DNA from: Anaerolineae bacterium
Lineage (GTDB): Bacteria; Chloroflexota; Anaerolineae; Aggregatilineales; Phototrophicaceae
Direction: 5' to 3'
NCBI GenBank assembly: GCA_021296065.1
Contig: JAGWBD010000003.1
Span: forward strand, 1-64,000
Length of the DNA: 64,000 bases
A model generated the notes under the pieces. It saw only the letters and a program-made list of their open reading frames with translations, was not told the DNA's origin and did not search any database. Both the position numbers and the translations under genes were made by a program. Position 1 is the first letter of the stretch. Every line of letters begins with the position of its first letter. Shown here one piece after another: positions 1-6,991 of this stretch.

Positions 1-493
1 ATGCTCCGCGAGAATCTGAGGAACCTGCATCCAAGACATCTTCAACGCGGTCAGTAAAGATCATCACAAGAGCCAACACTCCATCGCCGAAATGCCCATA
101 TTTCATCAGCATGACGAACTTCTGACTGTAATGCGCTGCCACCACATCCCGACGTGGGAACTGCCAGGCAACACAAAGCAACCATGCCCCGTCAAAATCG
201 ACATCCTGAACGTCCAGTTTTTCGCGGGCCAGTCCCCGAACTCTCGCCCTTGCCTCTTCGCCTTCCAACCAGTGTAGATAGACCAGTCCCTGGTTGATGA
301 CGTTCTCATCCCGGCGGCGCTTGTATTCAATTACTACCGGACTGCCGTATTCATCAAGTCCGAGCGTGTCGATGTATCCACGGTGAAGTGGTTCATCTTC
401 GCACCACTGCACCTTGCCGTTGACCGTTCGAAACAAGTCAACCCGGTTCAAAGTCCCACTTCCACTGGCATCTCTGTCACTTGCTCTACTCAT
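1..493 (-). CDS. PD-(D/E)XK nuclease-like protein, C-terminus cut by window edge
   Basis: An open frame begins at an ATG at 493 and runs off the left edge, so the protein is incomplete (about 164 residues seen). The segment DTLGLDEYGSPVVIEYK has the Asp...Glu-x-Lys layout of PD-(D/E)XK nucleases and is nearly the same as a segment in the complete protein at 2096-3022 (DTLGL...PVVIEYK). Both continue with a Gln-Gly-Leu-x-Tyr-Leu-x-Trp helix. The ATG overlaps the deoC stop as TGATG, so the two genes are probably translationally coupled. The substrate is unknown; the fold is inferred from motif and paralogue only. Base composition is less GC-rich than deoC beside it. Confidence 0.7.
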   Translation of the reverse strand, partial: MSRASDRDASGSGTLNRVDLFRTVNGKVQWCEDEPLHRGYIDTLGLDEYGSPVVIEYKRRRDENVINQGLVYLHWLEGEEARARVRGLAREKLDVQDVDFDGAWLLCVAWQFPRRDVVAAHYSQKFVMLMKYGHFGDGVLALVMIFTDRVEDVLDAGSSDSRGA

Positions 494-1293
494 CAATAAG
501 CCCCCTGACCCCGCTCGCCGCGGACAATGGCCACGCCGGCGCTGGCGCCGATGCGCGTCGCGCCCGCCCTTATCATCGCCAGAGCGTCCTCGCGCGTGCG
601 CACGCCGCCGGAGGCCTTCACGCCCATCGTCGGCCCCACCACACGCCGCATCAGCGCGATGTCCTCGACCGTCGCGCCGCCGCCATTGAAGCCGGTGCTG
701 GTCTTCACGTAGTCCGCGCCCGCCAGCTGGCTCACGACGCAGGCGATGATCTTCTCCTCGTCCGTCAGCAGGGCCGTCTCCAGAATCACCTTGCAGGGCG
801 CAGCGCCCTCGTGACAGACCGCCACCACCGCGCCGACGTCCGCCAGCAGCGCGCCCAGGTCGCAGTCCTTCAGCGCGCCGACGTTAAGCACCATGTCGAT
901 CTCGCCCGCGCCGGCCGCCAGCGCCAGTTGCGCCTCGCGCGCCTTGGCCCCCGCCAGACCCGCCCCCAGCGGAAAGCCCGTCACCGCGCAGACCTTTACG
1001 CCGCTGCCCTGCAGCAGTTCCGCCGCCAGCGGCACGCGCCCGCTGTTGACGCAGACCGTCGCGAAGCCCAACTCGCGCGCCTCTTCGCAAAGCTGCGCGA
1101 TCTGGCCGGCGCTGGCCTCGGGTTTGAGCAGGGTGTGGTCGATGAAGGGCGCCAGGCCCGCCGCCAGGTCGACGGGGGCCAGCGGCAGCGGCTCGCCGGG
1201 CGCCTGCCCCGCCTCTTCGAGGATGGCGCGCGCCGCCTGCCGCGTCTGCCGCGCCAGTCGCTTGATGGTGGCGGGTGATAGACCCTGCGCCAT
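493..1293 (-). CDS. deoC: Deoxyribose-phosphate aldolase
   Basis: Cytoplasmic class I aldolase that reversibly splits 2-deoxyribose-5-phosphate into glyceraldehyde-3-phosphate and acetaldehyde during deoxynucleoside breakdown (EC 4.1.2.4). The 266-residue product has the family signature FIDHTLLKP, the Schiff-base lysine near residue 197 in DYVKTSTGF, and the second active-site lysine near 226 in GVKASGG. A longer frame exists upstream, but the ATG at 1293 is preceded by a good GGAGGGAG ribosome-binding site and gives the usual family length. The stop overlaps the start of the downstream nuclease-like gene (TGATG). It is divergent from the glycosyltransferase at 1373. Confidence 0.95.
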   Translation of the reverse strand: MAQGLSPATIKRLARQTRQAARAILEEAGQAPGEPLPLAPVDLAAGLAPFIDHTLLKPEASAGQIAQLCEEARELGFATVCVNSGRVPLAAELLQGSGVKVCAVTGFPLGAGLAGAKAREAQLALAAGAGEIDMVLNVGALKDCDLGALLADVGAVVAVCHEGAAPCKVILETALLTDEEKIIACVVSQLAGADYVKTSTGFNGGGATVEDIALMRRVVGPTMGVKASGGVRTREDALAMIRAGATRIGASAGVAIVRGERGQGAY

Positions 1294-1372
1294 GGCTTCG
1301 CTCCCTCCGAGCCTGCATTTCACCGCGAGTATAGTATAGTTGGCGCCGCGCAGAACACAGGAGGCCTGAACG
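1294..1372. promoter_or_regulatory. Divergent promoter region, deoC / glycosyltransferase
   Basis: This 79-bp gap separates two divergent genes and holds an AT-rich core TATAGTATAGT at 1330-1340, two overlapping -10-like hexamers in otherwise GC-rich sequence. A CAGGAGG ribosome-binding site at 1358-1364 serves the GTG start at 1373. No clear -35 was seen, so the promoter assignment is tentative. Confidence 0.4.
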
Positions 1373-2086
1373 GTGGCGACGGACCCCGACAAGCAGTTCA
1401 CGCTGGCGGTGATCATCCCCTGCTACAACGAGGTCGACAACATTGAAGCCGTGCTGCAGCGCGTACAGGCCACCGGCCTCGCCGACGAGATCATCATCGT
1501 TGACGATGGCTCCGGCGACGGCACGAGCGAGGTGCTGGCGCGCATCGCCGACGAGGGGCATGCCGGCCTGCAGGTGCTGCTGATGGAGCGCAACCAGGGG
1601 AAGGGCGCCGCCCTGCGCCGCGGTTTCGCCGCCGCCAGCGCCGACCTGCTCTTGATTCAGGACGCGGACCTGGAATACGACCCGCGCGATTACCCGCTGC
1701 TGCTGCAACCGCTGCAGGAGGGCATCGCGCCGGTGGTCTACGGCTCGCGCTTTCTGGGCGGGCCGCGCAAGGCCATGTACTTCTGGAACATGGTGGCCAA
1801 CAAGAGCCTGACCCTGCTGACCAACGTCCTCTACAACGCAATCCTCAGCGACATGATGACCTGCTACAAGCTCTTCCGCCGCGAGTTGCTGGCGGACATG
1901 ACCCTGCGCGCCGACGGCTTCGACTTCGAGCCGGAGGTGACGGCCAAGGTGCTGAAGCGCGGCATCCACATCTACGAGGTGCCGATCTCCTACAACGGTC
2001 GCGAGTGGGCGGAAGGCAAGAAGATCCGCGCCAGCGACTCGTTGCCTGTGCTGTGGACTCTGCTGAAGTACCGCTTAATTGACTAG
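1373..2086 (+). CDS. Family 2 glycosyltransferase (polyprenyl-phosphate mannosyltransferase-like)
   Basis: A 237-residue single-domain GT-A enzyme, likely to move a sugar from a nucleotide donor to polyprenyl phosphate or a related lipid acceptor at the inner face of the membrane. It shows the GT2 start VIIPCYNE (residues about 14-21), the [12 protein letters not shown] loop, and the DADLEYD metal-binding motif near residue 101. It resembles DPM1/Ppm1 without a C-terminal membrane domain. The GTG start has a CAGGAGG site 8 bases upstream. The acceptor cannot be told from sequence. It is convergent with the nuclease-like gene at 2096, with 9 bp between them. Confidence 0.88.
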   Translation: MATDPDKQFTLAVIIPCYNEVDNIEAVLQRVQATGLADEIIIVDDGSGDGTSEVLARIADEGHAGLQVLLMERNQGKGAALRRGFAAASADLLLIQDADLEYDPRDYPLLLQPLQEGIAPVVYGSRFLGGPRKAMYFWNMVANKSLTLLTNVLYNAILSDMMTCYKLFRRELLADMTLRADGFDFEPEVTAKVLKRGIHIYEVPISYNGREWAEGKKIRASDSLPVLWTLLKYRLID

Positions 2087-2095
2087 CCGCCGCGC

Positions 2096-3022
2096 TTAGC
2101 CGGCCTCTTCGTAACTGCGTTTGATCAGCGGCTTCGCGCGTTCGAGGTCCTCGTGGTTGCGGATGGAGATTTCCAGGTTGCATGGCGGATTACGAAACGA
2201 TTCAGGCAGTACGCGAGTGAATCCCTCGTGCAGAGAAGTGCTTTTCAAGTCCGCGTAAACATAGACAATTAATCGATTGTTGCCGGCCTGTGCCTTGATG
2301 TAAGCTGCGGTCCGTTGTCTTCTGATACTTATGTAATGTTTCGTCAGGTTGACCAGAACATCGTCGCCCAGGGAATTGGCGTGTTCGCACAGCGCCTCAA
2401 ACAATCTGTACAGTTCGGGATTCGCCTTTAGCTGTTTCCAGTATTTATATTTTTCAAATTTTTCAAAACCGAGCTTACCATTTGGATCAGACGGGACAGG
2501 GTCAGGCTTCCGTGCTTCCTCTCCAGCAACTACCCACTTCAACAGAGTCGTCGATTCGCCATGACGGCGTACGCAAAGCAATTCGATCCTGCGGGTATTC
2601 GTTTCTGCGTTAATGATGTCTTCGCGTCTGAATTCCCCTGCGACACAGAGCAGCCGGGCGTGTTTGAAATCGATTTTGCGTGAACGATCAGTGCCCAGAC
2701 GGTCGCGCACCAGTTCGCGGAAGTCGCCCTTGTGGTCTTGCAGCCAAAAGAGATAGTCCAGCCCCTGGCTGATGGCAGCGCCCCCATGGCCGAGCTTGTA
2801 CTCGATCACTACGGGCCGCTGTTGGCTGTCCAGTCCCAGGGTGTCGGCGCGGCGTTTGTGCCGGCTGCCGGTGCGATGTTCTGACTTGACGAAATCGATG
2901 CCGGTCAGGTCGCGCAGGTGCCTTTCGAAAAGACCCTGCAGCTCCTTTTCGCTACCAAAGGGGGTTGCTTCAAGCTCGCGCGCGCCATCCAGGGTTGCGT
3001 GGAAAATCTGAACTTCGCTCAT
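2096..3022 (-). CDS. PD-(D/E)XK nuclease-like protein with C-terminal DUF5655-like domain
   Basis: A 308-residue protein with two parts. Residues about 25-150 carry a nuclease-like core with RRADTLGL...PVVIEYK, matching the Asp and Glu-x-Lys of PD-(D/E)XK enzymes and resembling the NucS/RecB-type domain seen in uncharacterised bacterial proteins. Residues about 195-308 look like DUF5655, ending in RAKPLIKRSYEEAG. The neighbour upstream (3036-4167) ends almost identically (RARPLIRRSYDEVG) behind a different nuclease domain. The 13-bp gap suggests one transcript. Function is unknown; DNA binding or cleavage is an inference from the fold. Codon use is less GC-biased than in the flanking metabolic genes. 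Confidence 0.75.
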   Translation of the reverse strand: MSEVQIFHATLDGARELEATPFGSEKELQGLFERHLRDLTGIDFVKSEHRTGSRHKRRADTLGLDSQQRPVVIEYKLGHGGAAISQGLDYLFWLQDHKGDFRELVRDRLGTDRSRKIDFKHARLLCVAGEFRREDIINAETNTRRIELLCVRRHGESTTLLKWVVAGEEARKPDPVPSDPNGKLGFEKFEKYKYWKQLKANPELYRLFEALCEHANSLGDDVLVNLTKHYISIRRQRTAAYIKAQAGNNRLIVYVYADLKSTSLHEGFTRVLPESFRNPPCNLEISIRNHEDLERAKPLIKRSYEEAG

Positions 3023-3035
3023 CGGCGCACCTTGT

Positions 3036-4167
3036 CTATCCCACTTCGTCGTAACTGCGCCTGATAAGCGGCCTGGCGCGCCTGATGTCGGCCTGGTTAC
3101 GAACCATCACCAGTAATGGCGACGCACACGGGGTGAATTTGTCCCTGACGTCGTGCGAAAATCCTTCTGCAAGGTCAACTGTACGCGGATCGACCTTGAG
3201 ATACACCTGCAAGTACTGCTTGCGAACATGGATGGCGGCGAAGACACTTTCCCTGCGTCCGTGTGTCCGTTGAAAAGAAAAGCGCGACTTGCGCACTTCA
3301 AGACCCATGTCCGTACCGATTCCCTCCAGTTCCACGCGCAACACATCAAACAACTCTTTTGTCGAATCCCGGGAATTGACGTAGTCCGCATACAAGTTGA
3401 AATCCGGGGCGTCGCCCCCCGTTCCGTGGCCATTCGACGCTTCGCTACCTTCCGGCAGCAGGCCTTCCGTCTGTAGAGCCCCTTCAATCATCAAATCAAA
3501 ATGCAACTGCAATGCTTCAATCACAAAGGGGCGGTACTGGTCGACCAGTCTGGCGCCTAATCGGCCCTCATGCACCTTGCGGACAAAATAGCGAATAAAG
3601 TCATCGCTCGGCTCGTGGAATTCCTCATCCACTGCCTTGTAGATCGCATCCATGATGCGGTCTCTTTCGGCCATGGAGCGTATATTGTTCGCGTCGAAAT
3701 GGTCTTTGGCGAAGTGACGCAGGCCCAACAAATGAAAGTCGTCAAGTTCCTCCAGGTTGACTGTGAAAAACGGCCTTTCGTCCATCCGGTTACGCGCTGC
3801 CAGATCCGTAAAGAATTTCCAGACCACGCCATTGGTCAATATGGCGAAAGGCGCGTCAGTGGTTGCGAAGTAGCGAAACAGCTGGGCAATCTCATTGTCG
3901 CCAAGGCGCGAACTTATTGTCTTGCACTCGATCAGCATAATCGGCCTTGCCACCGGAAAGGATGGCGAAGTCCACCTTTTCGTGGCGTCGCGCGCCAACG
4001 TCCGCCGTGAATTCCGCGATGACTTCTGCAGGGTTGGAAGTATCGTAGCCAAGTGCACGAATCATTGGCCGAATCAAAGCATCCTTGGTGCTTTCCTCTC
4101 CCCGGATGTAAGGGCGTTTCTCCGTGATACTTGCCGCTATTTTTCTGATTTCTTCTGCAACGCCCAT
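3036..4167 (-). pseudogene. HsdR_N-like nuclease with DUF5655-like C-terminus, interrupted by a frameshift
   Basis: Two overlapping frames together encode one protein. The first frame (ATG at 4167) gives MGVAEEIRKIA...VDFAIL, typical of the N-terminal domain of type I restriction R subunits. The homology then moves to another frame at PIMLIECKTIS and continues to the stop at 3036. Removing one base in the AAGGCCG stretch (plus strand 3943-3948) would restore VDFAILSGGKPIMLIECK, the full PD-(D/E)XK motif, so the shift sits between the catalytic Asp and Glu-x-Lys. The C-terminal 120 residues match the DUF5655-like domain of the downstream gene. It may be a real pseudogene, a sequencing error or, less likely, programmed frameshifting. 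No HsdM, HsdS or helicase part is present. Confidence 0.75.
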
Positions 4168-4238
4168 GATTAACTTGAGCCTTCGCCACTGTTAAGCCAG
4201 CGCAAACTATGACACGCGGCGGAATCGCGCCCGCAACG

Positions 4239-4973
4239 CTACTCGTCCCCTACCTCGCGCAGGGTGAACGCCGTCACCTCGCCGCCCTGGACCGAGAGCT
4301 CTGCGCGCAGGCGCTGCACGTCCCTGCGCAGCTGCGCCAGGTCCAGGCCCTGACAGCTGTCCGGCAAGTCGCGCAGCCACTGCGCGCTGCGCAGCAGCAT
4401 CTTCAGCGCGCCGCGCCGGTTGCCGCGCTGCGCCTGATAGAGCGCCACGCCCACCTGCAACAGCGCCCGATACAGCTCGCGCACCGGCCCCTCGGTCTGA
4501 ACCCACAGCGCTTCGAAGACGTCGTGCTGCGCGTAGTACTCGCCGGCGTTGAAAAGCCGCACGCCCTCACACGCGGCCGCCGGCAACGCCGCCTCACACT
4601 CGCAGGCCAGACGCGCCTGACGCTCGGGGTCCGGCGCGCGGGCATGCTGCCGCAGGATGGCCTCCGGTTTCGCCAGCAGCTCCGCCATGGTCAGGGCATG
4701 GTCCGCCCCGGCCAGCAGGGCGGCGCTGTGTTGCGCTGCGTCGGCGACGGCCAGCAGCGGGATGCGACGCGTGGCGTTGTTGGCGCGCGCCGCGCTGATC
4801 CAGCGCCGCGCCGCCTCGTCGGAGGCGTCAGCCAGCAGCAGCGCCGGCCCCAGGTCCGTCAGGCGCGGCACGAAGCCCGGCCCCGTCGCCAGCGCCGTGA
4901 CCGTCATCTGCGCCTGCAAGACCGGCAACCAGGCCGGCGCCCCGGCGACTGCGATGCTGCGTCCCCCGCTCAC
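4239..4973 (-). CDS. DUF309 protein with N-terminal receiver-like domain
   Basis: A 244-residue protein. The N-terminal half (about 1-105) resembles a degenerate response-regulator receiver: hydrophobic strands, an Asp in LLLADAS, and RRIPLLAVAD...LAGADH. The C-terminal half (about 138-210) is DUF309, with FNAGEYYAQHDVFEALW and a helical LLQVGVALYQAQRGN segment. DUF309 function is unknown. Translation probably begins at the GTG at 4973, 4 bases after a GAAGG site. No histidine kinase is adjacent, so phosphorylation is doubtful. Confidence 0.75.
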   Translation of the reverse strand: MSGGRSIAVAGAPAWLPVLQAQMTVTALATGPGFVPRLTDLGPALLLADASDEAARRWISAARANNATRRIPLLAVADAAQHSAALLAGADHALTMAELLAKPEAILRQHARAPDPERQARLACECEAALPAAACEGVRLFNAGEYYAQHDVFEALWVQTEGPVRELYRALLQVGVALYQAQRGNRRGALKMLLRSAQWLRDLPDSCQGLDLAQLRRDVQRLRAELSVQGGEVTAFTLREVGDE

Positions 4974-5062
4974 TGTGCCTTCATGTCCCCGTCTGTTCAG
5001 GGCCTGCGCGCCAGGCTATACTGTGGGCGCAGTACGCAGCCCCTGTCAAGAGGTGAACGCTT

Positions 5063-5698
5063 CTGGAGATCTACTGGTACGGTCAGGACTGTTTTCGCTT
5101 CAGCGGACGCGGCCAGATCGCGGTCGTGACCGACCCCTGCGCGCCGGTGCGGCGCGAGCGGGGTCGCGGCCTCAAGGCGGAGGTCGTCTGCCTCAGCCGG
5201 GGACGGGAGCCGCAGGCGGCGGTGGAGGAGCCGCCGGAAGGCCCGCTGCTCTTCGGGCGACCGGGCGAATACGAGGTCGACGGCATCTTCATGCGCGGCA
5301 TCCCCACGCACGCGGCGAGCAACGGCGCGACGCGTCACCACCTGGCCTGGCTCTTCCACTTTGGCGACCTTAACCTGCTGCATGCGGGCGCCATGAACGA
5401 GCTGCCGACGCAGGATGCGCTGGAAAACCTGGGCGAGGTGCAGGTCCTGCTGCTGCCGCTGGGCGCCGGCCGCCTGGCGACCAAAGACGCCGCCGCGCTG
5501 GTCAGCATGCTGGAGCCGCGCAGCGTCGTGCCCGTTTACCAGGGGGCGCTAGAAGACGCCGCGGCGACGCTGTCCGCCTTCACCGGGGCGCTGGGCGTCA
5601 GCGAGCCACAGGAAGAGGACTACCTGCGCGTCACCGCCAGCAACCTGCCGCAGCAGACCCGCGTCGTGCTGCTGCAGCCACGGCCCCTGCCGGAGTAG
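5063..5698 (+). CDS. Metallo-beta-lactamase-fold protein (UlaG-like), probable CTG start, metal ligands missing
   Basis: The family's first strand, here LEIYWYGQDCFRF, is encoded upstream of any ATG, GTG or TTG. The frame opens after a TGA at 5054-5056 and the first sensible codon is CTG at 5063, with AGAGGTG seven bases upstream; the first standard start (GTG 5126) would delete 21 conserved residues. The 211-residue product continues with the family's PGEYEVDGIFMRGIPTH and LLLPLGAGRLATKDAA. Where catalytic members have SHxHxDH this protein reads LSRGREPQA, and the last metal histidine near PVYQ is also lacking, so it probably has no hydrolase activity. Role unknown. Confidence 0.7.
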   Translation: MEIYWYGQDCFRFSGRGQIAVVTDPCAPVRRERGRGLKAEVVCLSRGREPQAAVEEPPEGPLLFGRPGEYEVDGIFMRGIPTHAASNGATRHHLAWLFHFGDLNLLHAGAMNELPTQDALENLGEVQVLLLPLGAGRLATKDAAALVSMLEPRSVVPVYQGALEDAAATLSAFTGALGVSEPQEEDYLRVTASNLPQQTRVVLLQPRPLPE

Positions 5699-5721
5699 GC
5701 GTGCCTGACAACGGGGAAGGC

Positions 5722-6030
5722 ATGGACGTCAAACTGATCATGACCTGGGATATCCGCCCGGGGCGTGACCAGGAGTACTTCGAGTTCCTCGTGCGCGACT
5801 GGATTCCCGGCACGCAGAACCTGGGTCTGCGCCATACCGGCGCCTGGATGACCACCTACAGCCTCGGCAACACCGCGCAAATCATGACCGAGGGCATCGC
5901 CAGCGACCTCGGCGCCATGCGCGATATCCTCCACAGCGACTCCTGGACGCAACTGCACGAGCAATTGCTGGATTTCGTCATCAATTACGAGCAGAAAATC
6001 GTGCGCGTCTCGGGGCACTTTCAAATCTGA
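5722..6030 (+). CDS. Small conserved hypothetical protein, likely dimeric alpha/beta-barrel
   Basis: A 102-residue protein with alternating strands and helices (KLIMTWDIRPGRDQEYFEF and a repeat-like second half), a pattern typical of small ferredoxin-like dimeric barrels. No catalytic motif is recognised. The ATG at 5722 is chosen over the GTG at 5701 because a GGGGAAGG site precedes it. It follows the MBL-fold gene by about 20 bp and may share its transcript. Function unknown. Confidence 0.6.
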   Translation: MDVKLIMTWDIRPGRDQEYFEFLVRDWIPGTQNLGLRHTGAWMTTYSLGNTAQIMTEGIASDLGAMRDILHSDSWTQLHEQLLDFVINYEQKIVRVSGHFQI

Positions 6031-6098
6031 CGCGCAGGGCCCGGTTTATCGGCGGCCGGGCAAATCCATCGACAGAAGGACGCAAGGGGGAAGCGGAG

Positions 6099-6959
6099 AT
6101 GCGACTGGGCGGCGTGGACGACTGGTTCTCCGGCTGGCTGAACGTCGACGAAAAGGTCGTCGCGGCGCTCGTGGCGCTGGATTTCAGCGGCATGGGCATG
6201 CACTACCCCGGTGACCCGCTCGAACAGCCGCTGGCGGAAGCCATGCGCACGCGGCAGCTGCTGCAGGACAATGGCATCGAGCTGGTGCAGTTCTGGGGCG
6301 CCTATCCCTCCATCATCAGCCGCGACGAGAGCGTGCGCCGCGCCGGCCTGCAGGTCTGCCGCCACGTGATTCAGCGCGCCGGCGAACTGGGCGCGCACAT
6401 GGCCTCGCTGCGCCCCACCAGCATGTACGACGGCTACCAGTGGGCGCCGCACGCGGACAACTTCCTGCCGGAGACCGAAGAGCGCCTCGTGCGCAGCATG
6501 GCCGAAATCGGCGAGGCGGCCGCGCAGTTCGGCGTGCCGGTCGCCATGGAATGCCACCTGACCACCACGCTGGGCGAGCCGGCCAAAATCCGGCGCATCA
6601 TTGAGCGCAGCAACCCGGAATGGATCGGCGTAAATGCGGACGTCGTCAATTTCGTCAAGGACATCGACAGCGTCTACAACACGACGGCCGTCATCGACCA
6701 ATTCTTTGACGAACTGGGCCCTTACGTTCGCTCCGCGCACCTCAAGGACGTGATCGTCGGCGAGCAGCTGGTGCTGCACATCGACGAGGCCGTGCCCGGC
6801 ACCGGCCTGCTGGACTGGGACCGCCTGTTCCGGCGCTTCGAGGCCCTGATGCCGGATGGCTACGTCCTGATTGAACACCTCAGGCGCCTGGAGGACGTGC
6901 GTCAGGCGCGCGATTTCGTCGTTGGGCGGCTGGCGCAACTCGCCATCGCCATTCGCTGA
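6099..6959 (+). CDS. Sugar phosphate isomerase/epimerase family (TIM barrel)
   Basis: A 286-residue AP-endonuclease-2-type TIM barrel as in xylose isomerase-like, IolE-like and mannonate dehydratase-like enzymes. Likely metal ligands are the Glu in VAMECHLTT, the Asp in GVNADVVNF, the His in RSAHLKDV and the Glu in YVLIEHL, one per barrel strand as expected. The substrate cannot be assigned. It sits 69 bp after the small barrel protein and 32 bp before the PBP gene, all on the plus strand. Confidence 0.85.
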   Translation: MRLGGVDDWFSGWLNVDEKVVAALVALDFSGMGMHYPGDPLEQPLAEAMRTRQLLQDNGIELVQFWGAYPSIISRDESVRRAGLQVCRHVIQRAGELGAHMASLRPTSMYDGYQWAPHADNFLPETEERLVRSMAEIGEAAAQFGVPVAMECHLTTTLGEPAKIRRIIERSNPEWIGVNADVVNFVKDIDSVYNTTAVIDQFFDELGPYVRSAHLKDVIVGEQLVLHIDEAVPGTGLLDWDRLFRRFEALMPDGYVLIEHLRRLEDVRQARDFVVGRLAQLAIAIR

Positions 6960-6991
6960 GCCCTTCGCCCGGCCAGGAGAGACGCGCCGGC

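Noticed and set aside
3036..4167. Complete type I restriction system
   Set aside because: Only the HsdR N-terminal nuclease-like domain is present; no helicase part, HsdM or HsdS gene occurs nearby.
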